From SCGC-AAA076-P13 sp963926355 (GTDB lineage: Bacteria > Pseudomonadota > Gammaproteobacteria > Magnimaribacterales > D2472), in contig CAWUWW010000007.1 in assembly GCA_963926355.1 (NCBI GenBank), forward strand, positions 1 through 24,729: DNA of 24,729 nt, given 5' to 3'. Shown here piece by piece: positions 5,895-14,750 of this stretch; the stretch's first letter is position 1, and every line of letters begins with the position of its first letter. The notes under the pieces were generated by a model. That model did not search any database. It had not been told where the DNA came from and was given only the letters and a program-made list of their open reading frames with translations. Made by a program: the position numbers and the translations under genes.

Positions 5895-7340
5895 ATGTCT
5901 TCTAATGTGGATCTAAACATCAGACCTGGTTATGATTCTGTAATATCTGAGATAGCAAACTATGTTTGTAATTTTGAAATTGATTCAGATCTTGCCCTAG
6001 ACACAGCTAGGAATTGCCTTATTGATACTATTGGATGCGGTCTTTTAGCACTAAAATTTCCTGCTTGCACAAGAATGCTTGGCCCTGTTGTAGAGGGAAC
6101 CTCAGTTCCTTTTGGGGTAAGGGTTCCTGGTACAAACTTTAAATTAGATCCAATTAAAGGCGCATTTGATATTGGTTGCATAATCAGATGGCTGGATTAT
6201 AACGATACATGGCTTGCTGCTGAATGGGGACACCCATCAGATAATCTTGGCGGCATATTGGCAGTAGCTGATTATATTTCTCAAAAAAATATTTCTGAAG
6301 GTAAAGATCCATTAACCATGAGGGTGGTTTTAGAATCCATGATTATGGCTCATGAGATCCAAGGAATATTAGCGCTTAAAAATAGCTTCAATAAGGTTGG
6401 ACTAGATCACGTTGTTCTAGTAAAGGTGGCTTCAACTGCCTTAGTTACTAAATTAATGGGCGGAACGCATAATCAAATCATGGATGCTGTTAGTCAGGCA
6501 TGGGCTGATGGACAAAGTCTTAGAACTTACAGACATGCTCCTAATGCAGGCTCAAGAAAAAGCTGGGCTGCAGGTGATGCAACAAGCAGAGCAGTTCGTT
6601 TAGCCATGATCACACTATCAGGAGAAATGGGTTATCCCGGAGTTCTTTCTGCACCAGTTTGGGGTTTTGAAGATGTTTCCTTTAAAGGAGAAAAGCTTGC
6701 CCTTCCTCAGCCATTTAACACTTATGTTATGGAAAATATTTTATTTAAAATAAGCTTTCCTGCTGAATTTCATGCTCAAACTGCTGTTGAAGCTGCGGTG
6801 ACTCTTCATCCACAGATAAAAAATAGACTAGATGATATCAAAGCTATTGAAATAGTTACTCATGAATCAGCTATTAGAATTATTTCTAAAGTTGGCGAGT
6901 TAAATAATCCAGCTGATAGGGATCATTGCTTACAATACATGGTTGCAATAGGCCTTTTGAAAGGTAATTTAGTTGCTGAAGATTACGAGGATGATGTTGC
7001 TAAAGACCCAAGAGTAGATGCTCTTAGAGAAAAGATGGTTATTAGCGAAGATAAGAGATATTCAATTGAATACCATGAAGCTGATAAGCGTTCTATTGCT
7101 AATAAAATTCAAATTCACTTTAATGATGGCACTTCAACCGATGCTATAGAAGTTAAATATCCTATTGGTCATAAGAGAAGAAGAGAGGAAGGGATCCCAG
7201 TTCTAGAGAAAAAATTTATGAGTAATCTCAAAATTACATTTGATGAATCTAGATGCCAGGATATATATTCAATATGCTTGGATCAAAAAACTCTAGAAAA
7301 TACTTCAGTTACTGACTTCCAAGATTTATTTGTATTGTAA
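5895..7340 (+). CDS. prpD: 2-methylcitrate dehydratase PrpD
   Basis: PrpD (MmgE/PrpD fold) dehydrates 2-methylcitrate to 2-methyl-cis-aconitate. The 481-residue length matches E. coli PrpD (483). Recognisable segments are 'ARNCLIDTIGCGLLAL' near residue 40, 'VPGTNFKLDPIKGAFDIG', 'WLDYNDTWLAAEWGHPSDN' near 100-118, 'RTYRHAPNAGSRKSWAAGD' near 212-230 and the C-terminal 'YPIGHKRRREEGIP'. It is the cofactor-free PrpD and not the Fe-S AcnD. No acnD or prpF follows, so hydration to 2-methylisocitrate must come from an aconitase, plausibly the AcnB in this window. It starts three bases after the prpC stop with no clear ribosome site, suggesting coupled translation. Confidence 0.95.
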   Translation: MSSNVDLNIRPGYDSVISEIANYVCNFEIDSDLALDTARNCLIDTIGCGLLALKFPACTRMLGPVVEGTSVPFGVRVPGTNFKLDPIKGAFDIGCIIRWLDYNDTWLAAEWGHPSDNLGGILAVADYISQKNISEGKDPLTMRVVLESMIMAHEIQGILALKNSFNKVGLDHVVLVKVASTALVTKLMGGTHNQIMDAVSQAWADGQSLRTYRHAPNAGSRKSWAAGDATSRAVRLAMITLSGEMGYPGVLSAPVWGFEDVSFKGEKLALPQPFNTYVMENILFKISFPAEFHAQTAVEAAVTLHPQIKNRLDDIKAIEIVTHESAIRIISKVGELNNPADRDHCLQYMVAIGLLKGNLVAEDYEDDVAKDPRVDALREKMVISEDKRYSIEYHEADKRSIANKIQIHFNDGTSTDAIEVKYPIGHKRRREEGIPVLEKKFMSNLKITFDESRCQDIYSICLDQKTLENTSVTDFQDLFVL

Positions 7341-7359
7341 AATAATACCTTCTATTTAG

Positions 7360-7417
7360 TTGTTATAGCCTTAAATACAGCCTAAAATTAAGCGTCTAGT
7401 CATTTTTGGATTATAAT
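7360..7417 (+). promoter_or_regulatory. Candidate promoter(s) for aroC and the downstream biosynthetic run
   Basis: The 84-base gap after prpD holds two possibilities. First, TTGTTA (7360-7365), a 17-base spacer and TAAAAT (7383-7388), which would give a leader of about 30 bases. Second, a perfect TATAAT (7412-7417) with no good -35, only seven bases before the aroC ATG, which would give a leaderless message. No terminator hairpin, leader peptide or attenuator is seen in the gap. This appears to be the only intergenic promoter space ahead of the 14 genes to 20706. Confidence 0.42.
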
Positions 7418-7424
7418 CAGCGCC

Positions 7425-8513
7425 ATGTCAGGCAATACGTTTGGAAATATTTTTAAGGTCACAACCTTTGGTGAAAGTCACGGGCGTGCCCTTGGCTGTA
7501 TTATCGATGGCTGTCCTCCTCAACTGGAAATAAGTGAGTCTGATATTCAGTTTGAATTAAATAGAAGAAAACCAGGCCAGTCTGATGTTACTACCCAAAG
7601 AAAAGAAGATGATGCTGTAGAAATACTTTCTGGTGTATTTGAAGGAAAAACTACTGGAACTCCCATTAGTTTAATTATTTACAATCAAGATCAACAATCA
7701 AAAGATTATTCGAATATTAAAGATACCTTTAGACCCAATCACGCAGATATTACCTACCAAGCTAAATATGGTCATAGAGACTATAGGGGCGGAGGTAGAT
7801 CAAGTGCTAGAGAAACTGCCATGAGAGTTGCAGCCGGAGCAATTGCTAAGAAGTATTTAGAAAAATATGGTGTGAAGACTACTGCATATGTTTCACAAAT
7901 AGGCCATGTTGCAGCTGATTCAATAAATCCCTCTTCTGCTAATGATAATAAGTACTTCTTTTCAGACATGTCTAAAATGGATGAATTAGATGTCATGTTT
8001 GCTGAACTTATTGCTGAAGGTAATTCTGTAGGAGCTAAACTTGGTGTTTGTGTAGAAAACTGCCCAGTTGGTCTTGGAGAGCCGGTATTTGACAAACTAG
8101 ATGCTGACTTAGCTAAAGCAATAATGAGCATTAACGCAGTTAAATCAGTATCAATAGGCAATGCAGAGAATATATTAAACCTAAAAGGCTCTGAGGCGAG
8201 AGATGAAATTAGATCAGATGGCTTTTCATCTAATAATGCTGGAGGGATCCTTGGAGGAATCTCCAACGGAGATAACATAAACTTAGATTTCTTAATCAAG
8301 CCAACTTCTAGTATTAAAACTAAAGGTAAAACAGTTGACAAGGCAGGTAATGAAGTCGATATAGAAGTGGTTGGAAGGCATGACCCTTGTGTCGGTATCC
8401 GAGCTGCACCTATTGCAGAAGCAATGGTTAATTTAGTCATTATGGACCACCTATTAAGAAATCGTGCTCAATGTGGAGATGTTGACCAAGAGCTACCCTT
8501 CACTTCAAAATAA
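7425..8513 (+). CDS. aroC: Chorismate synthase AroC
   Basis: AroC removes phosphate from 5-enolpyruvylshikimate 3-phosphate to give chorismate, using reduced FMN. The 362-residue protein has the family signatures: TTFGESHGRALGCIIDGCP (His19), the 'RRKPGQSDVTTQRKEDD' segment, 'FRPNHADITYQAKYG-RDYRGGGRSSARETA' near 105-135 and 'RHDPCVGIRAAPIAEAM' near 318-334. Length matches the family. It heads the long plus-strand run. Chorismate feeds the tryptophan branch, whose terminal genes trpF, trpB and trpA lie 7 kb downstream in the same run. leuC starts one base after its stop. Confidence 0.97.
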   Translation: MSGNTFGNIFKVTTFGESHGRALGCIIDGCPPQLEISESDIQFELNRRKPGQSDVTTQRKEDDAVEILSGVFEGKTTGTPISLIIYNQDQQSKDYSNIKDTFRPNHADITYQAKYGHRDYRGGGRSSARETAMRVAAGAIAKKYLEKYGVKTTAYVSQIGHVAADSINPSSANDNKYFFSDMSKMDELDVMFAELIAEGNSVGAKLGVCVENCPVGLGEPVFDKLDADLAKAIMSINAVKSVSIGNAENILNLKGSEARDEIRSDGFSSNNAGGILGGISNGDNINLDFLIKPTSSIKTKGKTVDKAGNEVDIEVVGRHDPCVGIRAAPIAEAMVNLVIMDHLLRNRAQCGDVDQELPFTSK

Positions 8514-8514
8514 A

Positions 8515-9915
8515 ATGTCAAAGACTCTATACGACAAGCTTTGGGATGAGCATCACATAACAACCTATGATTCCGGTGAATCATTACTTTATATTGATAG
8601 ACAGTATTTGCATGAAGTTACATCACCTCAAGCATTTGAAGGGTTATCTAAAAAAGGACTTACTCCTTGGAGGCTTAACGCTAACATTGCTACCCCAGAT
8701 CATAATGTCCCAACAGAAAGAGGCAGCTCTTTTAATATGGAGTCTATTGAGGATGAGATTTCAAAAATACAGGTAGTGGAGCTTGATAAAAATTGTAATA
8801 AATTTGGAATTAAGCAATTTGATATAACCTCTATAAATCAAGGTATTGTTCATGTTATTGGCCCAGAACTGGGATATACATTACCAGGTATGACGATTGT
8901 CTGCGGTGATTCTCACACATCAACCCATGGAGCTTTTGGATGTTTGGCTATGGGTATTGGAACATCAGAGGTGGAGCATGTACTCGCAACCCAGAGCTTA
9001 AAAGTCTCTAAGTTAAAAAATATGCATGTTGTATTTAATGGGACACCAAGAAAAGGAGTTACTTCTAAGGATATTGTTTTATACCTTATTGGTCAGATTG
9101 GAACGGCAGGTGGAAATGGCCATGCAATAGAATTTTCTGGCTCATATATTGAAGATATTTCTATGGAAGCAAGAATGACTATATGTAACATGGCTATTGA
9201 GGGAGGAGCAAAGGTTGGTTTAGTTGCTCCAGATGCCACAACCATTGATTACGTAAGAAAGCATAGTGAAATAAGTTCTGAAATTTTAGATTTAGCTGAG
9301 CAGCATTGGATCTCTTTAAAATCTGACCTTGATGTAAGTTTTGATAAAAAAATAGAAATTGATGTTTCAAAAATAAAACCTCAAGTTACATGGGGAACAT
9401 CACCTGAAATGGTTATTGATTTTGATGCCATTATCCCAAATGCTAACTCCTCGCCAGAAGATAAAAGAAAAAACATTGAACTTGCTAAAAATTATATGGG
9501 TATTGAAGTAGATCAAAAATTAACTGACCTAAAATTTGATAGAGTTTTTATAGGGTCATGCACCAACTCAAGGATAGAAGATTTAAGAGAAGCCGCAATT
9601 GCTGTCGATGGACATAAGATATCTCAAAATATAATTGAAGCGATAGTCGTCCCTGGATCTGGTCTTGTTAAGCAACAAGCAGAGTCTGAGGGACTAGACA
9701 AAATCTTTAAAAATGCTGGATTCGAATGGAGAGATCCAGGATGCTCAATGTGCTTAGGCATGAACCCTGATCAATTAAAGCCCTACGAAAGGTGCGCATC
9801 AACATCAAATAGAAATTTTGAAGGCAGGCAGGGCAATCTTGGACGCACTCATTTAATGAGCCCGGTAATGGCTGCATTAACAGCAATACATGGAACAGTG
9901 AGCGATCCATCATGA
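8515..9915 (+). CDS. leuC: 3-isopropylmalate dehydratase large subunit LeuC
   Basis: LeuC and LeuD isomerise 2- to 3-isopropylmalate in leucine synthesis. From the ATG at 8515 the protein has 466 residues and starts MSKTLYDKLWDEH as in other LeuC proteins. An in-frame ATG at 8464 would add 17 residues inside aroC and is rejected. The 4Fe-4S ligands are Cys349 (FIGSCTNSR), Cys410 and Cys413 (DPGCSMCLGMNPD). 'CGDSHTSTHGAFG' near residue 128 is the aconitase-family signature. The 4-base ATGA overlap with leuD supports coupled synthesis of the two subunits. No leuA is present in the window. Confidence 0.97.
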   Translation: MSKTLYDKLWDEHHITTYDSGESLLYIDRQYLHEVTSPQAFEGLSKKGLTPWRLNANIATPDHNVPTERGSSFNMESIEDEISKIQVVELDKNCNKFGIKQFDITSINQGIVHVIGPELGYTLPGMTIVCGDSHTSTHGAFGCLAMGIGTSEVEHVLATQSLKVSKLKNMHVVFNGTPRKGVTSKDIVLYLIGQIGTAGGNGHAIEFSGSYIEDISMEARMTICNMAIEGGAKVGLVAPDATTIDYVRKHSEISSEILDLAEQHWISLKSDLDVSFDKKIEIDVSKIKPQVTWGTSPEMVIDFDAIIPNANSSPEDKRKNIELAKNYMGIEVDQKLTDLKFDRVFIGSCTNSRIEDLREAAIAVDGHKISQNIIEAIVVPGSGLVKQQAESEGLDKIFKNAGFEWRDPGCSMCLGMNPDQLKPYERCASTSNRNFEGRQGNLGRTHLMSPVMAALTAIHGTVSDPS

Positions 9916-10562
9916 AAATTCAAGGCAATGAATTACAAATAAAAGGCATAGTTGCTCATATTGATAGAGATAATATTGATACAGATCAAATCATTCCTAC
10001 AGAGTACTTAAAATCTATTAAGAAATTTGGTTTTGAAGATTATTTATTCGATGGTTGGAGATATCTTGATGATGGAAAATTAGGAATATCAAAAAATGAC
10101 AGAAAAATTAATAGTGATTTTATTTTAAACAAAAGCCCTTTTGATAATGCAAGCATCTTACTAACTAGAGATAATTTTGGTTGCGGCTCTTCTAGAGAAC
10201 ATGCTGTATGGGCTTTAAGAGATTTTGGTATCAAGGCAGTTATAGCATCATCTTTCGGTGATATTTTTTATAACAACTGTTTTAAGAATAATGTTTTACC
10301 TATTATTTTAAGCAAAGAAGATATAGATAGTATTTTTAATATTAGCCAACAGGAAATCGTAGAATTATCAATTAGCCTAGATGCTAAAAAAATTATTCTT
10401 TCAGATACTGTTGAATTTAAATTTGAAGTTGAAAGCAATCTCCTTGAAAGAATTATTTATGGACTGGACGATGTAGATATAACCCTTAAAGATAAGCAAA
10501 TAATTATAGATTTTGAAAAAAAGAGAATGCTAGAAAAGCCATGGATATATGCAAATGACTAA
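9912..10562 (+). CDS. leuD: 3-isopropylmalate dehydratase small subunit LeuD
   Basis: This is the small, swivel-domain subunit of isopropylmalate isomerase, 216 residues, of the proteobacterial long form. Typical segments are 'HIDRDNIDTDQIIPTEYLK' near residues 16-34, 'GFEDYLFDGWRYL', 'LLTRDNFGCGSSREHAVWAL' near 83-102 (substrate loop) and 'IASSFGDIFYNNCFKNNVLPI' in two parts near 110-131. It overlaps leuC by four bases and runs into leuB, so the order leuC-leuD-leuB is complete. No unusual residue was noted. Confidence 0.97.
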   Translation: MKIQGNELQIKGIVAHIDRDNIDTDQIIPTEYLKSIKKFGFEDYLFDGWRYLDDGKLGISKNDRKINSDFILNKSPFDNASILLTRDNFGCGSSREHAVWALRDFGIKAVIASSFGDIFYNNCFKNNVLPIILSKEDIDSIFNISQQEIVELSISLDAKKIILSDTVEFKFEVESNLLERIIYGLDDVDITLKDKQIIIDFEKKRMLEKPWIYAND

Positions 10563-11631
10563 AAAGATATTAATCCTTCCTGGTGACGGTATAGGTCAAG
10601 AAGTAACATCTTCAGCAAAAGAGGTTCTAGATTTTCTTATTAGCGAATACCAGCTTAATTTTGATATTACCAATATGGATGTTGGCGGAACCGCATATGA
10701 AAAATATGGCTCTCCTCTTCCAGAAGATGTCTTAGAAGAAGCCAAGAAATCTGATGCTATTTTATTTGGCGCTGTCGGAGGTCCTCAATGGGATGATCTA
10801 GACTGGGATAATAGACCAGAGCAGGCACTTTTAGGGCTTAGAAAAGAGTTGGGGCTATTTGCAAATCTAAGACCTGCTTTTCTATTTAATGAATTGGCAT
10901 CGGCATCACCAATTAAAAATCATATTATTGAGAACTTAGATATTTTAATTGTTAGAGAACTCACAGGTGGCATCTATTTCGGCGAACCAAGGGCAATAGT
11001 TTCAGATGATCCTGTTCCGTATGCTTTTAATACAATGATTTATAATGAAGACGAGATTAGAAGAATTGCAAAAGTAGCTTTTGAATCTGCACAGAAAAGA
11101 AATGGAAGATTATGTTCAGTTGAAAAAGCTAATGTTTTAGAGGTCTCGAAATTTTGGAGATCTATAGTTTCAGACATGGCAAAAGACTATCCAGATGTCG
11201 AGCTTACTCATCAATTAGCAGATAACACCGCTATGCAGCTGGTGCTTAACCCCAATCAATATGATGTAATAGTTTCTGGTAATCTTTTTGGAGACATATT
11301 GTCTGATATTGCTGCAACGCTTACAGGCTCTATTGGCATGCTACCTTCTGCTTCTTTAAATAGCTCATCCAAGGGTATGTATGAGCCTTGTCATGGAAGT
11401 GCCCCTGATATAGCAGGGCAAAATATAGCTAACCCCATAGCCATGATTGCTTCTTTGGCAATGGCATTAAGATTCTCTCTTGATGAAGTAGGGCTGGCTG
11501 ATAAGATTGAAAATGCTATTAAGGTTTTTATTGCCAAGGGTCACAGGACTAAAGATATCTCTACCTCAGATAAGTTTATGGGCACCACTGATGTAGCATC
11601 AACTATTATTGGAATAATAAAAAATGGATAA
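10549..11631 (+). CDS. leuB: 3-isopropylmalate dehydrogenase LeuB
   Basis: LeuB oxidises and decarboxylates 3-isopropylmalate with NAD+ to 2-oxoisocaproate. The 360-residue protein has the N-terminal ILPGDGIGQEV, 'LFGAVGGPQWDD', 'LRKELGLFANLRPA' near residues 95-108, 'RELTGGIYFGEPR', 'DNTAMQLVLNP', and the metal-binding 'GNLFGDILSDIAATLTGS' followed by 'HGSAPDIAGQNIANP', all standard for the family. Two starts are possible: ATG 10549 (14-base overlap with leuD) or ATG 10555 (8-base overlap, protein starting MTKKILIL). Neither has a clear ribosome site. The stop lies inside the start of asd. Confidence 0.97.
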   Translation: MQMTKKILILPGDGIGQEVTSSAKEVLDFLISEYQLNFDITNMDVGGTAYEKYGSPLPEDVLEEAKKSDAILFGAVGGPQWDDLDWDNRPEQALLGLRKELGLFANLRPAFLFNELASASPIKNHIIENLDILIVRELTGGIYFGEPRAIVSDDPVPYAFNTMIYNEDEIRRIAKVAFESAQKRNGRLCSVEKANVLEVSKFWRSIVSDMAKDYPDVELTHQLADNTAMQLVLNPNQYDVIVSGNLFGDILSDIAATLTGSIGMLPSASLNSSSKGMYEPCHGSAPDIAGQNIANPIAMIASLAMALRFSLDEVGLADKIENAIKVFIAKGHRTKDISTSDKFMGTTDVASTIIGIIKNG

Positions 11632-12643
11632 AATATTAAGCGTTGCCCTGGTTGGAGCATCTGGAGTTGTAGGTCAAAAAATTCTTCAACTACTTCAAAA
11701 GAAAGAAATATACATAGATGAGTTATATCCTCTCGGCAGCTCTTCAGTTGGCCAAGCAATACATTTCCAAAACAAAGATTATATTATTGAGGACTTGGAA
11801 TCCTTTGACCCTTCAAGGGCCAAAATAACGATATTTGCTGCAGGATCTTCTACTGCAAAAAAGCATGCAAGGAATTTTGTTGAATCTGGAAGCTATGTTA
11901 TTGATCTATCTTCTGAGTTTAGGTATGAGGATGATGTTCCTTTAATAATTCCTGAAATTAATGGTGATATTTTAGCTAATTTAGAAAAACCAACACTAAT
12001 AGCAAATCCTAATTGTTCAACCTCTCAGTTATTAATGGCTTTAAAGCCCATTCATGACAAGTACACAATAGAGTTTATAAACATAGCTACCTATCAAGCT
12101 GTTTCAGGAACTGGAAAAGATGCTGTTGAAGAATTAAGAACGCAAACTTTTGATAAAGACCCATCAGAGCCAAAGGTCTATCCAAAACCTATTGCTTTTA
12201 ATGTAATACCTCAATGCGATGTATTTCTAGACAATGCTTTTACAAAGGAAGAAATGAAGCTTGTTTGGGAAACTCAAAAAATTCTAGATAAAAATATAGA
12301 AGTTCAAGCTACCTGTGCCAGAGTCCCTGTATTTAATGGGCACTCAGAAGCTGTTTTTATGAAAATATCAAACAATGCATCTAGAGAAGACATTATTAAT
12401 TCAATTGAGGGAACATCAGGGGTCATTGTTATGGATAACCCAGAAAAACTAGAATATCCAACACCGTATGAGCACGCCAATGACTCAGAGGATGTCTATG
12501 TAGGTAGGATTAGATCTCAGAAAATTCAAGGTGATACATGGGTTTCATTATGGATTGTAGCTGATAACGTATATGGTAAAGGAGCTGCTTTAAATGCAGT
12601 TCAAATATTACAAAACTTAATTTTACATAACAAGCTATGTTGA
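11624..12643 (+). CDS. asd: Aspartate-semialdehyde dehydrogenase
   Basis: Asd reduces aspartyl phosphate to aspartate semialdehyde with NADPH, the branch to lysine/diaminopimelate, threonine and methionine. The 339-residue protein has the nucleotide loop VGASGVVGQKI, the catalytic Cys131 in ANPNCSTSQ and the base His240 with Arg233 in CARVPVFNGHSEAV. The intact NCST motif argues against the inactive USG-1-type paralogue that accompanies asd in some gammaproteobacteria. Length and the N-terminus fit the shorter Asd type rather than the 367-residue E. coli form. Only one such gene is present here, overlapping leuB by eight bases and the fimV-like gene by seven. Confidence 0.95.
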   Translation: MDKILSVALVGASGVVGQKILQLLQKKEIYIDELYPLGSSSVGQAIHFQNKDYIIEDLESFDPSRAKITIFAAGSSTAKKHARNFVESGSYVIDLSSEFRYEDDVPLIIPEINGDILANLEKPTLIANPNCSTSQLLMALKPIHDKYTIEFINIATYQAVSGTGKDAVEELRTQTFDKDPSEPKVYPKPIAFNVIPQCDVFLDNAFTKEEMKLVWETQKILDKNIEVQATCARVPVFNGHSEAVFMKISNNASREDIINSIEGTSGVIVMDNPEKLEYPTPYEHANDSEDVYVGRIRSQKIQGDTWVSLWIVADNVYGKGAALNAVQILQNLILHNKLC

Positions 12644-13968
12644 GATTTTTCCTCTTAATAGGTTTTTTCTTTTCATCTCAGATTTTTGCTGATATATCCG
12701 TATCTTCTGCCAAGCTTAGCCTCAATATCAATGGTGAAAGGGTTATTGAATTTAAGATTCAAGCCAGTAACATTAATGATGAAGATATTATTTTAAACCA
12801 ATATAAATCAGATGAACTTCTTAGCAAAGATTATATTGCTTTCACATTACTTGAAGATTTTTCTACATATCAAACATTCTCGATAGTTATCAAAAATACT
12901 TATGAAGGCAATTACTTTAGTTTTAAATTAATTATTAAAGATGAGCTTGCTAAGGATATATTTATCTTTTTACCATCAAGCATGAGAGGCTCAGATATAG
13001 ATTATAAGGAGCCAATAAGAAAATATGAACCAAAAATTCTACCAAGAGTTATAGAGAGTGAAGAGCTTAGAGCAGATAAGATTTCAATAAACAAAGTCGA
13101 GGAATTGAATGCGATTATAAGAGCTGATGAAATAACAACTATGTGGAGTATTGCTTCCAATATCCAAAAAAAATCTTCTGATTTATCAATTTATCAAGTT
13201 ATGTGGTCTATTTATTTGGGCAACAAGGATGCCTTTATAGATGGAAATATTAATTTAATAAGAAAAGATAAGGACTTGGTAGTTCCTATTCAGTCAATTA
13301 TGGCCAATATATCTAATAAAGATGCTAAAGGATCAATTCTAGCTATGAATAAGTCATATGCTCTTAACTTTACACCAGCAGCAAGATCATTATTAATACT
13401 AACAGCACCAAAAATTAAAATAGAACCTAGTGTAAATAAATTAACCTCAGAGTCAGAAGAGAAAAATAAAGCTAAATCACTAAATTTAAACAACGATCAA
13501 ACCAATAGCCCGCAAACTTTTATAGAAGCTAACACAAGACAGTTAGGGGTTACATTAGATAACAGGGTTGCTGAAGAGCTCATTAAAGAAGTTAATTCTA
13601 TTGATAATAATGCCAATAAATCAAGCGGCTTTGGTCTTAGAGATCTGCTATTTGTAGCTTTAATCTCTATTTTATCTGGAATATTGATAGCATTAATATA
13701 CATTCAACTAAATTCTAGAAAAACTAAAAAAATAGAATATGATTTTGATGAAGCTAGGGATTCTAACTCAAGCATCCAAGGCCTGCCAAAAGGTTTAAGT
13801 ATTAAAAATAATGCCGATGAGCAGCAACTTGATTTAGCTATGACTTATTTTGAAATGGATGACTTAGAAAATTGTAAAAACATCCTTATTGCTTTAATTA
13901 AAAATACAGAAGACGAGAGTTTAAAAAGTACAGCAAAAAGTCTTTTTGATAAAATTCAAAGTCAGTGA
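12637..13968 (+). CDS. fimV: Short FimV-like envelope protein
   Basis: FimV proteins are inner-membrane proteins with a peptidoglycan-facing N-terminus and a cytoplasmic TPR-like tail; in Pseudomonas they act in polar assembly and twitching. Visible parts are a signal peptide (1-18, cleavage after IFA), a beta-rich domain to about 115, a LysM-like segment near 168-218 (MWSIASNIQKKSS, then GNKDAFIDGNIN and a final VP), a Lys/Asn-rich low-complexity linker, a membrane span at about 337-357 and the FimV C-terminal unit at about 397-443 (LDLAMTYFEMDDLENCKNIL). At 443 residues it is about half the size of Pseudomonas FimV. Its place between asd and truA is the conserved FimV position. A pilus role is not implied, as no pilus genes are here. 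Confidence 0.85.
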   Translation: MLRFFLLIGFFFSSQIFADISVSSAKLSLNINGERVIEFKIQASNINDEDIILNQYKSDELLSKDYIAFTLLEDFSTYQTFSIVIKNTYEGNYFSFKLIIKDELAKDIFIFLPSSMRGSDIDYKEPIRKYEPKILPRVIESEELRADKISINKVEELNAIIRADEITTMWSIASNIQKKSSDLSIYQVMWSIYLGNKDAFIDGNINLIRKDKDLVVPIQSIMANISNKDAKGSILAMNKSYALNFTPAARSLLILTAPKIKIEPSVNKLTSESEEKNKAKSLNLNNDQTNSPQTFIEANTRQLGVTLDNRVAEELIKEVNSIDNNANKSSGFGLRDLLFVALISILSGILIALIYIQLNSRKTKKIEYDFDEARDSNSSIQGLPKGLSIKNNADEQQLDLAMTYFEMDDLENCKNILIALIKNTEDESLKSTAKSLFDKIQSQ

Positions 13969-14750
13969 AACTAGCATTTACAGTCGAGTATGAAGGAACG
14001 GACTTCTCTGGATTTCAAAGTCAAAAAAATGCACCATCAATTCAGCAGGCAATTGAAAAAGCGCTAAAAGAAATCACTCAAACCGATATTTCAATCAACT
14101 ATGCCGGAAGAACTGATGCGGGAGTTCATGCTCTATGCCAGGTATTTGATTTTGAAACAGATATAGAAAGAGATGATATCAATTGGATTCATGGAATAAA
14201 TGCCAACTTACCAGACTCCATAGCTGTCAAAAGCATTGCAAGAGTGTCTGATAATTTCCATTCAAGGTTTGCTGCAATAGATAGAAGCTATTCCTATGTT
14301 ATATATAACTCAAGAAGTAAGCCTTTATTTTTTGGAGGCTATTCTCATTCAGATACAAATGCCATTGATATAGATATTTTAAAAAACCAAGCAAAGATGT
14401 TTCTTGGTGAGAATGATTTTAGTTCCTTTAGAAGTTCTAATTGCAACTCTAATAATCCTGTAAAGCATATTTCTTCTATGGATGTTTCAACATATAAAAA
14501 ATTTATTATTGTGACTGTTACGGCAAATGCTTTTCTGCACAATATGGTTAGAATAATGATCGGCACGCTAATTGATATTGCAAAGGGCGAAAATGACCAT
14601 TCTATTGAAGAAATTCTTTTAAAGAAAGATAGAAACTTTGCAGGCAAGACAGCTTCTGCTAAGGGTTTATTTTTTCTAGGACCTAGGTATGATTCAAAAG
14701 AAGGAATCTTAAGCCCTGTCTCAAATCTATTTGATAGATTAAAAATATGA
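13965..14750 (+). CDS. truA: tRNA pseudouridine(38-40) synthase TruA
   Basis: TruA converts uridines 38-40 of the anticodon arm to pseudouridine. The 261-residue protein begins MKLAFTVEYEGTDFSGFQSQ and has the catalytic Asp51 in AGRTDAGVHALCQ. 'FHSRFAAIDRSYSYVIYN' near 96-113, 'FSSFRSSNCNSNNPVKHI' and 'AFLHNMVRIMIGTLIDIAKG' near 188-207 are all family segments. The start is GTG at 13965, overlapping the fimV stop (GTGA), so translation probably depends on termination of fimV. Its position before trpF is conserved in Pseudomonas-like genomes. Confidence 0.96.
   Translation: MKLAFTVEYEGTDFSGFQSQKNAPSIQQAIEKALKEITQTDISINYAGRTDAGVHALCQVFDFETDIERDDINWIHGINANLPDSIAVKSIARVSDNFHSRFAAIDRSYSYVIYNSRSKPLFFGGYSHSDTNAIDIDILKNQAKMFLGENDFSSFRSSNCNSNNPVKHISSMDVSTYKKFIIVTVTANAFLHNMVRIMIGTLIDIAKGENDHSIEEILLKKDRNFAGKTASAKGLFFLGPRYDSKEGILSPVSNLFDRLKI

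Noticed and set aside
7341..7424. Possible attenuator or leader peptide ahead of the aroC run
   Set aside because: I see no hairpin followed by a T tract and no short frame rich in Leu, Trp or aromatic codons.
7781..8440. Long minus-strand open frame of 219 codons within aroC
   Set aside because: The frame is antisense to a clear chorismate synthase, its composition is Ser/Leu/Pro-rich shadow sequence and it has no ribosome site or known motif.
8464..8514. Upstream ATG giving a 483-residue LeuC
   Set aside because: It lies inside aroC, and the standard LeuC N-terminus begins at 8515.
11624..12643. Possible USG-1-type inactive paralogue instead of Asd
   Set aside because: The catalytic Cys131, His240 and Arg233 motifs are intact.
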